DNA from: Branchiostoma floridae
Lineage: Eukaryota > Chordata > Leptocardii > Amphioxiformes > Branchiostomatidae
Direction of reading: 5' to 3'
Assembly: GCF_000003815.2 (NCBI RefSeq)
Contig: NC_049997.1
Span: 14,942,213 to 15,006,212 of the forward strand
Length of the DNA stretch: 64,000 nt
The notes below the pieces were generated by a model, which saw nothing but the letters and a program-made list of their open reading frames with translations, made no database searches and was not told the origin of the DNA. The position numbers and the translations under genes were made by a program. Below, one piece after another: positions 12,034 through 24,680 of this stretch. Within the stretch, counting starts at the first letter, position 1, and the number at the start of each line of letters is the position of its first letter.

Positions 12034-12034
<1 letters not shown>
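10971..12034. other. Non-coding AT-rich stretch
   Basis: Nothing supportable was seen apart from scattered AT-rich low-complexity words. Confidence 0.5.

Positions 12035-12098
<64 letters not shown>
12035..12098. repeat. (GT)n microsatellite
   Basis: About 32 uninterrupted GT units. The Cys-Val open frames over it are artefacts. Confidence 0.98.
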
Positions 12099-12099
<1 letters not shown>

Positions 12100-12111
12100 A
12101 TGTATGTGTAT

Positions 12112-12440
12112 CAGTGCTCAAAATACTATCCTTCAGCCAGGTTGCCAGCTGGCAACCTGAGTCAAAAGCCAGGTTGCACCATCAACATTTCAGGTTACCC
12201 CACCCACTTCCAAGTTACTACTTTCATCAAATCAGCGACTTAACAATGATCTTTTCTTCCAGTTACAAGAAACTACCATAGCTGTTTTTATCTGATCAAG
12301 AAATAAAAACAAAAACTTATGCACGTAGGTGGGGGGAAAGCAGTGTTCCAACTGCAAAATTTCAGGTTGCACACTATGCTACAATGTATCTGGTTTAAAA
12401 TCAAGTTGTGCCAAGTTGTACCAAGCAAAATTGAGCACTG
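12112..12440. mobile_element. Inverted-repeat element between two GT arrays
   Basis: It starts CAGTGCTCAAAATACT and ends AAAATTGAGCACTG, giving imperfect terminal inverted repeats. The interior repeats CAGGTTGC words. The 3' part recurs as a fragment at 53461-53592 (shared ATCAAGAAATAAA, GTTCCAACTG, TTCAGGTTGC). No ORF. A (GT)n array lies immediately on each side, as though it had inserted into one long microsatellite. No exact target duplication is evident. Confidence 0.65.
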
Positions 12441-12444
12441 GTGC

Positions 12445-12445
<1 letters not shown>

Positions 12446-12511
<66 letters not shown>

Positions 12512-12516
12512 TGTGT
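12446..12516. repeat. (GT)n microsatellite, second array
   Basis: About 30 GT units with a few TAT interruptions at the right end. Confidence 0.97.
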
Positions 12517-13351
12517 ATATGTGAGGTAAGTAGATGTGTGTGAACGAGTGTGATTGCGGACCTGAAAAGTTATGAGCAAATCATCAGACTTTTTTATGGT
12601 GGTTCATAGATCTTGTAGCACTGTAAATGAATCCTGGTCATAACACAAGGATGCCTACAGCACAGGACACAAAATACGCTTCATATTACGCGAAATGTCC
12701 TGCGAAATTTCACAGAACACATTCCAATATTTCGAGGAACGCACTGCGAAAGTTTACATAACGCACTCCAAAATCATCAAATTCAACATCGTGACTCAAT
12801 GGCCATAAACTATACTAACCTCTGAATAAACCCCAGTTCCTACTCTTACTAACCCAGTCCTACCACAAAGGAACACAGACAGGTATGTCTGGCGCCACAG
12901 AGACAGACCCACATTAATTATGTACTAAGTATTCCCCTGAGAACCATATAACTTCAGATCTGGTATGGTAACAGCCCTACCCTGACTGAATTATCATTAT
13001 AACATATCAGCTACTCTCCTTCTTTATCTCAGAAAGCTATGTTGTTAACAAGTCTGGGAGCTTGTTGACAAGGAAAAGTCCATTAAGTCACAGACTATCT
13101 AGCAATTAATATTCATATGTTTAGATATAATCTAACATAGGCACATGTATGGTTGGAAAAATGTTCCTGTTAATTTACAATGTACATGCAATTGTGCTGA
13201 TTTTGCATCTTAGTCAGATACATGACAAGGCTTGAAGTTGAAGGTACATTTGTGGGCGAGTAAGACTAAAAATTTGCAACTGAATATTTTATGATCATAT
13301 TACCCCATGGCTTCAAAGCAGGTGTGTTATATTTGTATACCAACCAGGACA
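12517..13351. other. Non-coding stretch
   Basis: No exon was seen. A cluster of similar phrases (TACGCGAAATGTCC, CTGCGAAATTTCAC, CTGCGAAAGTTTAC) at about 12680-12770 looks like a short degenerate repeat. Confidence 0.45.
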
Positions 13352-13561
13352 TACTGTAAATGCATTTAAGTTAGTGGAGATTTGATTTCGCAGAAGCGGA
13401 AAAATAGCCTTTTTGCAGTGGTTTTAAATTTGCGGTAGCACCATGCACTGTAGTCTCTTACTGTTATGGAAAAATGTTCGCGGTGGTCTTAAATTCGCGG
13501 TGAACCAGCTGCTGCAAAAACTGCGAACATTAAACCACCGCGAAAGTTTCTGCATTTAGTA
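13352..13561 (+). mobile_element. TACTGTAAATG / CGCGGTGG-family MITE, clear copy
   Basis: It starts TACTGTAAATGCATTTAAG and ends CGCGAAAGTTTCTGCATTTA, so the outer ends are imperfect inverted repeats. Internal words TTTGCAGTGGTTTTAAATTT, TTCGCGGTGGTCTTAAATTC and AAACCACCGCGAA are inverted relatives of each other. Further copies lie at 25855-26066 and 27785-27990 (inverted), with a degenerate one near 44400. Confidence 0.8.
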
Positions 13562-14050
13562 GTGCCCAATCAAATGACTCAAGAAAATGGTCAATGTAGA
13601 CTGGATTTAAATGCTTCGGTCAATGGAAAAAATGTAATGGCCACAGCAGTACAAGTGTTATGTTAATAATGATAATAATATAGAGCTCCAGTAACACAAT
13701 CATACATATACATGTAACGTTAGCTATGTCAACTTGTCATGAAATAAAAATCATATAGATTTGACTGTTATTGTGATCAATGTGATCAATATCAATTTGA
13801 TTAATAGAAAGATTTTTATCAAGCAATAATATCAAATAACATATACATGTGCATCAACAACAGCATACAATGTAAATATTAATGGAATAAAAGTATTTCC
13901 TATCAGAATCTGGGCCGGGCCAGCTTTCTTTCTGCATGTTTTACATTGCTGGAGAAATGATTGATTTCAATATGTGGCAATTTGGTATACTGGGGACTTG
14001 GGGGCAAGGCTAGGCTGGGGACTACTACATTCATTGATTTTAATGGTAAG

Positions 14051-14225
14051 GCAAGGGCCCTGGTGGTCAGCACACTGACTAGACACTAAATCCTAAGGTT
14101 GGGGGTTCAATCCCCACTGTAGACATGTAATCTCTGAGCCTGGCTCTTTATCTGTTTAGTACCCAGATCTGCAACCCACTGAAACGGATAACTGAATAAT
14201 CGAAGCAAAGTTGTAATCTACAATC
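14051..14225 (+). mobile_element. tRNA-derived SINE head
   Basis: The segment has a D-arm-like part (GTGGTCAGCACACTGACTAG) followed about 30 bases later by a T-arm-like hairpin TTGGGGGTTCAATCCCCACT containing the internal promoter B-box GGTTCAATCC (14104-14113). It is not a functional tRNA, since acceptor and anticodon stems do not pair. The tail after 14125 is unrelated to tRNA. This is the layout of a tRNA-derived SINE. Confidence 0.65.
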
Positions 14226-17200
14226 CTTTAATTTCCATTTTAGGTCAATAATCAAGAGATCGATTCTTACCAGGGTTTGTGGGGTTAAAGGTCAGCAAAG
14301 TCCTGTGCCATGATGTTTTTGTGGGGCTGACATTGTTACACTCGCTTAGAGTTCTTTGAAAGAGTGTCAAGCGAGTGTATGAAAAGACAGTTCAACATAG
14401 AACAAAGGCTTGTCAGGTTCCATATCTGTTGTGCATCAGAGGTCCAAATTCAATTTACAACCAAGCCTTTCACCTCAGTTTGATAACCTGTCATATAAAA
14501 TTGTTTCTGCCGACAAAAAATGAAATGATGGATCAGTGTATGTCCTGTCAGTGTAATGGCCATCCAACCTTTGCTCCTCTAACCTTGTTAGTAAGCTGAC
14601 ATCTTGAACTTTTGAGGGGCCAAAATGTACCATTGTCTCTTTGCTGAATTATTGACTAGTAGTGCATCAAAGACCTCCATGCATCATTGTCCCTTTTAGT
14701 TGCCTTATCTGACTGATGAGTTAAAGGACAACCTGACATTGTGACAACAGCCTCACTTAAACTTAAATGGTCCATAATGAAGACTACTGGCATGATTTAT
14801 TCATGAATGGTTAAAGAAGTACTGTACATGAAACTGGACTTAACAGTACTACTTTTGCCTCAAAACTGGTGGATTCTGGTGATGAATGACATTACTTTGT
14901 GCAATAAAAGTCAAGCACATTGTAGCAGGTTTATTTGTACAATTAATGTCACACTACATACATCGAACGATTAAGGGCCTAAGCTTTTCATTTTGTTTTA
15001 TATCTCTGCTTCAGTTTCAGCCCACTTAGAAGAAGAGTCAATTAAAGCGCATTCTTTTTTTACAATGGCAGCCTTCAGCATGATAATGCCACAGAGACGA
15101 TTATATGATGCACATTGACTGTAAGAGTTGTCTTCTGGCATGTGACTTTCAGATTTGAACCATAGATTCCAGAGCACATCTGACAAGACAGGTTTTGGCA
15201 AGTGTATGAGGCCACATGAATAATACAGAGCCTACTCTGGGCAAAGATGGCTGAGATTCTCCAGAGAAATGCTACCACCGGGACAGTCATAAAATTACGC
15301 TCTGTCTTGGGACAGAGTTTGAATGGCCTTTTCTGAACATAGCAAGCCAATCAAATTGCACTTATTGATTCGTGGGCTCTTAAAGGGGAATAAAGACGAC
15401 AAACATGTAATGATGTGGTGCAGATATAGATTGTATTGGAAAAGGGGAAATATGGAGCAGTAGGTTGGAAAAAGCTACGTTATATAGTTTTGCCTCATTG
15501 CCCTCATCTTTTTTGGTATACATGTAAGATTAAGCATAGTCTGCCAGCAAAAGTTGTCCCTCAAAATAGAGAAAATGGCATTTCAGAGGGTCCAGAGTTC
15601 AAAATTTTGCGACCAACCTTGCAACAGCTCATCATGCCTTCAGCGCTCGAAATTGTGAAAATATTTTGAGAGCATCGCCCTCAATAGTTCAAGCTAAAAC
15701 TATGTGTCTTTTGCCATTAAACTTAGCTTAGTTTGGCTGCAAAATTTGGATTATGTTTTTCAAGCCAACAAGAATGCATTGTCAACGTACAATAATCATA
15801 TCAATAAAATTACCAAATGGGAACAAAAGCATGACTCATCAATAATACTATCAATTGAGAAGTTCATCTACTTTACACAAGCATGGATAATTCTATTAAA
15901 AAGTACATCTTCTTTGTCTCTATTGCAGAAAATTCAATTAAGCAGGACTGAATGCAGTTATAACATACATGTTTAACACACACATGTATATATTTATAAA
16001 GCATTCAGGTAGCAAACCAAACTGGTGAATTTCATCCTTCAATCTTTATATTACAACCAGCTATGAAGTCTATATACATTGTATTATTTCACATTCAGGT
16101 ATACTACTTATTATGTAGTTTTGTCCTATTGTTAAATCTTTCAATATAGAATGGCATAAAAATTTGTCTACGAGTACGAATTAGCAATGTGCATGGCATA
16201 ATGGGCCACGAAGGACCAAAAAAGGAAGCATGATCTTATTTACACATCAATAAAATACCAGAGGGTAATGGGAATAGAATTGGGAGCATCTGACAATTTA
16301 GAGTGAACAAATTAAAACAAAACGCTTAGAAAACATTTAAGCTTACAATTTTTGATAAATGCAATAACCTGAAATTGCACGGTTTCTGCCACAGCTTCCC
16401 CCTGGGATGGCGTAATAGCAAATTATCAAGAACCTGATTTCATGAAAATCAAATTACAACACATCCTCAACAGGTAGATTGGATTACGGCGCATAGAAAG
16501 CCATGCATCACTGATCTCCCATTTGTAAGTCAACAGTGCGTTTTAATCAAAATGCCAATCACGGAAGCCACCACACCATGCTGGTCGGAAGCAGAAGCTT
16601 TGCTGGAAATTAAAGTCTCATCCCTATAATTGTAGGATGTTATTTATCTCCACACAGGGGGCGATCTGTAACACCAAGGGACAGAAATAAATCTTATTTT
16701 GGACAGCTTTAGGGAGGAAATGATACAAACTTGGACAGATTTGTCACAGGACAGACCTACCATTTCAGATCAGACATTACTGTTGGAAACTCATCTGTTA
16801 GAAGTCGGTGGGTCGACAGGGATGCCCAAATCCCACGGGTGGTTCTATGTTTTTAATCTTCAGGTTGCCACATCACCAGTGAACCCGTGCCAATCTAGAG
16901 GTGTGTAATTGTCTGTAGAGACTGCTGAATGTCAAGGTTATCAAATCATACCAGATGCGTACAAGTAATATACCATTTCTAATTTTAACTATCACCATGT
17001 CTATACTGCCATGTCAGAAATTAATATTGAAGCTCTAATAGACCTGGGGACTGAAATCGTTCTCATAAATCCAATAATCTCACAGTTTATGGTCTTATAA
17101 TTTCAATCTTTCCTTTTTCAACGGAGGGAATATAAAAGATCTAACCATACAAATTAAGAACTTGTAATTTGTAGTTTTATGCAAATTTACATTACTTATC

Positions 17201-18980
17201 ATAGTTCCAAATTCAAGTTAACACCCAAGCTGGTTATGTTAATAGAAATTCTTTCATTGATTAAAAATACTACATGTTAACCTCCCATAGCAGTTTTACG
17301 ACCCTAGCGTACCTTTAAAATGTGACTTATGAGCGCAATATTAATTCCAAGGCTTTGACTAATACAAAACACCCAGAGGGGGGTTTCTATTAATGGATAC
17401 GAAGAGGGAAAGGCACTTATGATCAATGTTGGTGTTAAGGTCTTGAAATGTGTTATTTTAAGGCTTGCCTAAGATGTGAAATTTTTTACAGATTTAAAAC
17501 TGTCACTGCCAGGTTTAGATTGATCGCAGGAGTTATTTTCATGGGGATTTACTTTTGCTGGAGGTTTCTTGTTCATGTTTTAAGTTGCAGTTGAAACAAT
17601 TAAGAAGCTATATAGTACAGTGCAAAGCATTCATCAGAAAATATTTGCCTTGTATTTTGTAATGAATTTGTGGTAGACTGATACATGTAACTGTGAAGAA
17701 TACAAAAACTACCCAAATGTTTTTGCACAATTGGAAAGCAAGTACATGTACCATACAGTACACATACATGTATATGCTATCAAAAAGAAGTTGACAGAAA
17801 GAAAAGTACAACAAAATCAAACACCGAAAAATAACAATGTTCAAACTTTTTTGTGGGACCTGCGGACATCACGTCGTCCACATGACAAACACCTCCGTCA
17901 ATCCTGCTCCTCGTAAACTCTGCCCAGGTCAATCCTATCAGAGTCCACACCTGATGCATGGTCACAATCACACACTCCACCAACAGCGATCAATGGGCCG
18001 CTGCCCACAAAAGCACAAAATCTATCCCCCGTACAATGTACCACCCAGACGCAGTCTTCAGTTAGACCACAACTTCACTCACATGGTTGTAATTCAGGCG
18101 GGTTAGAGTTATGTTTCCTGTTAAGATGTTGATGTCCCCGGGTGCACGTTAGGTTGGGTAATAGAGGGCCATCATGTGGTTATGGAGAGGCACAGATTAA
18201 TCTAATATCCATTTAAGCACAGAAGAAAGGTCTGGATATCTTCAAACACACAGCCTTTAAACCCAATTAAAGCAAAAGCTTTTAGTTGCAGTTTTTAACT
18301 ATTTTAGACTTGACTTTAAAAGATTAAGATCTTCATATTTGAAATAGCAGTGAATGGACAAAAATTCAAATGGTAAATCTATTAGAATAAATCATGGACA
18401 TTATTTTTATATACTGTACAGTAACACCAACTTGAATATACATTTAAGTCCACTTTATTTGATCCTGGATCAATAGAGTGATCTTGTTGAAATGGTATGA
18501 CTGAAACACAATCAAATTATTATCGGTTATCATTCGAAAATAATAGCAAGCTCTACGAGCTATCCCTCTTTTCCACTTTAATGCTACTTTTATGTAGAAC
18601 ATTCATTTGAGATTTTTTTAGAGGAGGAATTTTCCTAGAAAGAAATCATGCCAGCTGTGCATCATTCCTGGCAATAAGTCGGACACGGGGCTGTAGAGAT
18701 CACGTGGAGCGCTGCCAGAATCGGTTGAAGCGGACGGTATAATGGAAGGACAGAGGGATTGGTATTGATCACAAGCAGACAGGGATCTGGCTTCACTCAA
18801 CTCCATTTCTACAACAACATCTGAGGGGGCATATTTCATCACGGGAGGAAGGACTTTAATCTCCAAGCAGATGTTAGAATGGATGAAATTAATGATAGTG
18901 TTCTCACCAGGATTTTTTCACAGCATAAGGGCATCTTACTTTCTTAGAGCAGCAAAGTCAAGTGTAAAGCAATATGTAGG
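14226..18980. other. Non-coding; possible conserved islands
   Basis: No splice-supported exon was seen on either strand. The parts around 15000-15360 and 18610-18860 are more complex and GC-richer than their surroundings, and the first contains homeodomain-like GTCAATTAAAG. They may be regulatory, but one sequence alone cannot show conservation. Short open frames (for example 15075-15350 and 18618-18866 minus) lack splice and codon support. Confidence 0.4.
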
Positions 18981-19119
18981 TGTGACCATTGTCGGGGGTC
19001 TGGGGGAATATTCCCCCTGAAAAAATTAAAACCCTCAGAAACACTATTTCCTGCATTTTTAAAGCCAGATTCAGTGAAATAAATTTAACATTTTTAACCT
19101 TTGTTAAAAAGCAACAAAC

Positions 19120-19200
19120 ACAGCATAGGGGGCCCAAATCACAGCACAGGTCCCCAAATCACAGCATAAGGATCAAAATCACAGCATAGGAGCCCCCTAT
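19120..19200. repeat. Four-unit short tandem repeat (about 21 bp)
   Basis: The word AAATCACAGCATAGG, or a one- to two-base variant, occurs four times in a row at about 21-bp spacing, with GGGGCCC-like linkers. It is followed by CCCCCTATGCTT, which complements part of the unit. Confidence 0.75.
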
Positions 19201-21848
19201 GCTTGAAAGACCTGTAATATTCTCTCACTTGTCAGAGAATATCATTTTTGCCAAAGAGATGTGAATGAAGTTGTCAAAAGGAACACTGACTCATGCCTTG
19301 GTAAGACTTGTATGTACATGTATTTGATACTGACAACAAATGTTCTAAACAAAATTGAACATTTTATGCCACAGTGGCATAAAATAGGTTTGCTTGCTAA
19401 CTGGAAAAGTAACTATACTGTCACGACTAGAAGAACATAACATATCTAATGGCACACCATGTCGATGTTTCTTCATCCAAGTAAAAGGCACGTTAGACCT
19501 CGGCACATACTTTTCCATTTCTAAAGCAACATTACACAAATGTAACGGTTACCAAAATGTCCGCGCTTAAATGCCACAGCTAATACTTCTGAAGTTATAT
19601 ATGGCGGCAAGCTAGAGCAGATATGGTGGTAAGAGTTGTGGGACCATTAGGAACTGAAAATGCATGGCTTCACAGCAAAATGTGTTTGATAAACAATAAC
19701 TGCTACATACCTACTCCATAATTTTCTGAGCCTTGAGGTTTTTATTTACTGATAGACAAGTTACAATAGTCAACTGGCTATAGTAGACTTTTTATCTTAG
19801 TCAGCAGATAGAAATACCTGGATGTAAATTTTATTGCTCCTTCAAATCTAACATGTATTCCAAATTGTTTTTAACATATTCTAGGAGAAAAACTGTGCAT
19901 GTTTCATTTCAAAAAGCTTTTGCGTGATGTCATAGGATTGTCATCTTGTTTTGGTTTCATTGCCTATACAGGTGTGTAAAAAAAAAATGTAAAGTTTACA
20001 ATCTGCAGCTTTGAAGTCCAAACTGTTAAACAAGAGCTTTCTCACTTGGCTGGATCTCCTAGAAAGATGTAGCTATTATCACTATCTTGTCTCCCAGACA
20101 TAGTCACATTTTTATGAGTTTTTATGGACCCAGTCTGGATTTGGTTCTGAATAGAAGAGATATTCAGGGTACAACAGTTCAGAGTCAACTGTGGGCTACC
20201 GGAAAATTGGCTGTCAGTGGGTAATGGGTGTGAAATATGCCAGCCTTCCTGATGTGCAATCTCTGAGCCTGATAGAGGGAGGTGGAGGATGGAGGGGAAA
20301 CAGTTACTTTTCCAGTCTACAACAAAAGAGATAACGATCAGTACCCGATTGGACAGTCCTCATCCTGATAATGCAATGCCACATGTACAAGGGCATGTTA
20401 AAGTTCATATCTGCAAACTGCTGTACATACATTCCATATTAGAACATAGCCATCTTTCCTCAGACATTCAGGAGCAAGTATCTCTTGTGACTAAATCCAC
20501 TTTTGGTACAGTAGAGACCAGTACCATAGTGCCACCTAGCTCAATAAAATCATGCAAAATAGAAAACATAAATTTTGCAAGTAATTGATGTACATGCAGC
20601 TACTTTCCCATTGGTTGAACAGCTAATTGCCCTACTATCATTGGTCAAACTTCTACATGTGATGGACAGTCAGGATCCATCTGGTGCTTGTTTAAAATCT
20701 TCTCTGAAAAATTCACAAAGCCTTAAAAAAGGCGGACATCAATCAATAAATGTGATATAATGACAGTTAAAAGAAGATAAAGATAAAGATGTAACAGAGA
20801 TGAAGGCTACCTGCACATAATTATACACGTACTGGAAGACAGTGATCTTCTTTGTCACAACTTCAGACAAGCTTTAGCATTTGAAAAATGAGCCTCAGTG
20901 ACACAAATCTCCTAAACCCCATGACAAATTGCAGCACAAATCTGTTTCAGATCTGTAGACCTGGATGTCACAGCCCGGTACAAACAGTTCGATACATGCA
21001 TGTATAATGAGGCTCCGCATCTAAGATAAATACCACATCCCTAATATAGTGATAATCTCCCTATTAAAAAGTATTAGCGTCTGAACTGTATCTTTCTCCT
21101 CTGATATTCAAAGTCCAGCTTGACCACAGATAATTCCAAAGCATGAAAGAATTCTTTCGGTTATTTCATAGCTCAGCTGTGAATTACTTTCTCTGGATGA
21201 GAGTCAGCTTTTTCTTGATCAAGATGTCTTCAAGACTAGTTAGAAACACCTACTAGTAGATAGCTTCTTTATTTAGAAACGGTCATTTGCTAGGACACCC
21301 TAAAGCCTTCAATGATGATACCATCATCGTGAATGTCACCTGTAAGCGTTTCTTCCTCCTTATATGGACTAATGCCATCTTGTACAGCAAAATGGTGTTT
21401 GAAAGTTCAATTCAATCATGATCCCCTGGAAAGGCAGTAGGAAGGGAAATACTTATTCAAGGAAAGCTGCATACGTATGTAAGGGGCTTGCTTTGGCTGC
21501 CGGATTGGAACATTATTTTGTTGTAACAGCAGACTTTTAATCTAGCTCAGACAGGGTAAGACTTTAACTGTAAAGTTTATTTTCCATGATGCTCCATCAT
21601 TATTGCTTCCAAGTTATATAGAGTTTTTCCAGTTTTTCACATGTAATATGAAAATGATAAAAATTTGTTCAAAGCACTCCAGGATTCTGACCTACATTTG
21701 AACTGTATTTTTGTTACATTTCTAATTATGAAAAGTAGAAATCTTTGGAAAAATGTTGCTCTCCATAAAACCTTATCTCAGAGACCTTTGTCTACAACGT
21801 ACAAACTTGTAAATTTAGCATTGACTCTCAGCTACAAGCATACAAGCA
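19201..21848. other. Non-coding stretch upstream of the LINE
   Basis: No endonuclease domain or other LINE 5' sequence is seen here, so the LINE at 21849 is 5'-truncated. Short frames such as 20289-20588 and 20575-20760 have no supporting features. Confidence 0.5.
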
Positions 21849-23702
21849 GCTCATGAGCATTCCTTTGGGAAAAAGCACTGGTCTGGATGGAGTGAGCAGT
21901 AGGCTCATCCGACATGCTGCCCCAATAATAGCAGGACCTCTCACTCACATTTACAACTTATCCCTAACTACAGGCGAAGTTCCAAAGGACTGGAAGAGAG
22001 CCAAGGTTACACCTCTGTTCAAAGACGGGGACAAAACCAGTTGTAGCAACTACAGACCAATTTCAGTCCTGCCAACCTTTATGAAAATTTTTGAGAAAGC
22101 CATACATACACAAGTATACACTTACTGTAAGGACCACAAAATACTGAACAGTTTTCAGTCTGGTTTTAGGCCCGCACACTCAACCACTACAACCCTGGTT
22201 CATGTTACTGACTCCATCATTGAAAATATGGAGAAGGGTCTTGTTACCGGAGCAATCTTTCTTGATCTCAAGAAAGCTTTTGATACGGTATGCCATAAGA
22301 TCCTCCTACTCAAGCTAAGAATGTATGGGGTACAAGATAAGGAACTGACATGGTTTTGTTCTTATCTGACAAGCCGATACCAGACTACTGTCGTAAATGG
22401 AGTCCAGAGTGACTTTCTTGAAGTCACTGTTGGTGTCCCCCAAGGCTCGGTTCTCGGGCCACTCTTGTTTATACTGTACATTAATGATTTGCCTGATTAT
22501 ATATCACACGGACAGGTTGTGTTGTATGCTGATGATACTGCACTTTTCTATGCATCTAAAACAGTGAGGGATGTGAATACTTGTCTGAATGCCGACCTTC
22601 GTAATATCGAAACATGGTTACACACAAATAAATTGACACTCAATGTTACTAAATGTAAAGCAATGCTCTTCGGCACAGTGCGTAGGCTGCAGTCAAGTAC
22701 AGAGCAACTGTCAACCACTCTTTCTGGCACCAGTTTGGAAGTTGTCACTAGCTTTAAGTATCTGAGCGTTTGGCTTGATCCTTGCTTAACATGGGAAGTC
22801 CATATTGACAAGTTATGTAATGCAGTCTCGTCAAGACTGGGAGTCTTACGGCGCCTAATTCCTTGTCTACCACAGCGCACTCTTGTTATGTTATTCAACG
22901 CCATGGTTTTGCCTAAAATGGACTATTGCGATGTGATTTGGGGTAATTGTGGTAAATGTCTATCCGATAGACTACAAAAACTCCAGAACCGGGCAGCTAG
23001 GCTTATTCTTGGTTTAAAATACACCCATCATGTTGGCGTTGATGAGCTATCTGCCTTGGGCTGGAAAACCTTAACATTCAGGAGAAACTTGCACCTGCTA
23101 CAATCAATGTACAAGGCAGTTAACAATGAACTTCCTGATTACATCAATAGTTTTCAAAGGACTTCTGACTCTCACAGCTACCCCACCCGACACAGTCAGA
23201 ACCTATGCCTCAAACTACCCCTTGTACGGTTAGAATGTGGGAAGCGCAAGTTCTCTTATAGAGGTATTACTGCATGGAACAGTCTTCCACCATCTGTAAA
23301 GACCTGCACGTCAAAATCTACCTTTAGAACCAACTGCAGGGCTTGGCTAGCCTGACCTCTGACCACTCAATGAAACTGACAACTTGATAGTATTTATTTT
23401 GTTACTATTATTATTGTTTTCTTTAGTTTCGTACCATTATTTTTCATTCATCATTTGTATTGATATCATCATCACTAGCAGCATCTATTGTTATGATTAG
23501 TATTATTGTTTACATCAGTTTCATTACCATTGTTATTTAATCATTTCATTTATTGCTGTCCATTTATGTTTGCCTATGTTTGTGATGAATATGTTTAATT
23601 TCTTTTATGTAACACGCAGGGCTCCACTGAAAAGCAGTGCAAGAGCACTGAGCTTGGACCACCCTGGATAAAGATTACAGAAATAAATAAAATAAAATAA
23701 AT
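21849..23702 (+). mobile_element. 5'-truncated non-LTR retrotransposon (CR1/L2/Jockey-like LINE)
   Basis: The LINE body begins abruptly just before the RT domain, carries the full RT-to-C-terminus coding part, about 280 bp of 3' UTR and an AAATAAAATAAAATAAATA tail. A short AGCTC occurs at both flanks, possibly a remnant target duplication. Lack of the endonuclease part is the usual result of incomplete target-primed reverse transcription. The absence of any stop in 500 codons suggests a young insertion. Confidence 0.9.
21853..23355 (+). CDS. LINE reverse transcriptase, N-terminally truncated ORF2
   Basis: The 500-codon frame encodes an RNA-dependent DNA polymerase for retrotransposition. Visible motifs are SNYRPISVLP at about residues 65-74, FQSGFRPAHST near 101-111, motif A FLDLKKAFDTV at 136-146 with Asp138, motif B VPQGSVLGPLLF at 195-206, and catalytic YADD at 225-228. 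The post-RT region keeps the usual FKYL-type word (FKYLSV) and a C-terminal AWNSLPPSVK. No endonuclease domain precedes it. The first ATG is probably incidental, and the natural frame would extend upstream in a full-length element. All catalytic residues are present, so this piece is coding-intact though unlikely to be autonomous. The clade is given as CR1/L2/Jockey-like from general motif resemblance only. Confidence 0.93.
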   Translation: MSIPLGKSTGLDGVSSRLIRHAAPIIAGPLTHIYNLSLTTGEVPKDWKRAKVTPLFKDGDKTSCSNYRPISVLPTFMKIFEKAIHTQVYTYCKDHKILNSFQSGFRPAHSTTTTLVHVTDSIIENMEKGLVTGAIFLDLKKAFDTVCHKILLLKLRMYGVQDKELTWFCSYLTSRYQTTVVNGVQSDFLEVTVGVPQGSVLGPLLFILYINDLPDYISHGQVVLYADDTALFYASKTVRDVNTCLNADLRNIETWLHTNKLTLNVTKCKAMLFGTVRRLQSSTEQLSTTLSGTSLEVVTSFKYLSVWLDPCLTWEVHIDKLCNAVSSRLGVLRRLIPCLPQRTLVMLFNAMVLPKMDYCDVIWGNCGKCLSDRLQKLQNRAARLILGLKYTHHVGVDELSALGWKTLTFRRNLHLLQSMYKAVNNELPDYINSFQRTSDSHSYPTRHSQNLCLKLPLVRLECGKRKFSYRGITAWNSLPPSVKTCTSKSTFRTNCRAWLA

Positions 23703-24269
23703 AAGCTCTTCTGGCAATCTTGGCCTTAAGACCCAGAAAACCCCAGAAACGATCCCAAGTGTACAGAAATTTATACAGTCTTGTCAGGTCCATCTATCTT
23801 CAGTGACCCCTTTTTCCCTACTATTTATTACTGACAATGAAAATAAGCAATATAGATTTTTTTCTTCCTTTTTTACAATCCTCAGTGGTGTTAACACATA
23901 AGCAACACCCTACTGTCTTCCTATTAGGGTCACTAGTTGACCTTTGTCCTACATCTAATTTCAGTCAATACTTAGCAAGTGGTATCATGGGACGTATACA
24001 ACTGTCATGAACAAGACATCATGACAATGAGAGTATGAGCAAATGTAATGTGTTAAATGGTAGGTAACTTCATAGGTTTACCTGTAATGTTTACCAAAAC
24101 AGGCATTATAAGACATATGAAGGAAGCCGATATAAGACATATACTTCATGTGATGCAGTAACTCCCCTGTGAAAGTAGATCTAGAAAATTCTCCACAAGA
24201 TTTGTAACTTAACGACTGGCACACCAGAGGACGACCTAGCCCCGTGACCCTTGGGCCAGCCATCCCATA
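23703..24269. other. Non-coding stretch
   Basis: Nothing supportable beyond AT-rich sequence after the LINE tail. Confidence 0.5.
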
Positions 24270-24680
24270 TGGGCTTTACACATGGGTAGTAAAAGCGTTC
24301 ATCGTATCATAAATATTCCCTCCGCCAATTTACTTTATGACAGCCCGGCATTAAGAAATCAATTTTATCGAGTGGCGGGGCCTTGCCGTGCATCTTGTGC
24401 TGCGGTTTCGTCAAAGATGGCTGAATGGGAATGACCTGTCGCGACCTCGGTGGCAACAGTGGAGGCCGCACTGGAACAATCAAATCCCCAGATGTGGTCT
24501 TTGTCATAACTCTACCATTGTGAGAGTCCGTCTCGACTTACCGCAGCCCAACTTTCCGAGAGCGGTGTTTATCCTCGCGCGGCGACAGGCCAGGCTGACA
24601 AATTGCGCCGGTCGTCCTCTACGGAATCAACCTCCATCTCTCACATCAAACGTACGACAAGTAAATTATCCTACCGAGAT
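24270..24680. promoter_or_regulatory. GC-rich island with three Runx-type sites; candidate enhancer
   Basis: A GC-rich, CpG-containing island inside AT-rich DNA. It holds Runx words TGCGGT (24411-24416), TGTGGT (24493-24498) and ACCGCA (24540-24545) within 135 bp, plus TCAAAGATGG (TCF-like) and TTATGACAGC. Open frames occur on both strands (24307-24507 minus, 24388-24684 plus) but no splice-flanked exon. The regulatory reading is an inference. Confidence 0.3.

Noticed and set aside
11965-12579. Cys-Val and Thr-His repeat proteins
   Set aside because: Direct translations of (GT)n microsatellites.
14051-14125. Functional tRNA gene
   Set aside because: The T-arm is good, but the acceptor and anticodon stems do not pair and no terminator-like T run follows directly. 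It is better read as a SINE head.
22548-22904. 118-codon minus-strand frame inside the LINE
   Set aside because: It is antisense to the intact reverse transcriptase ORF and has no independent support.
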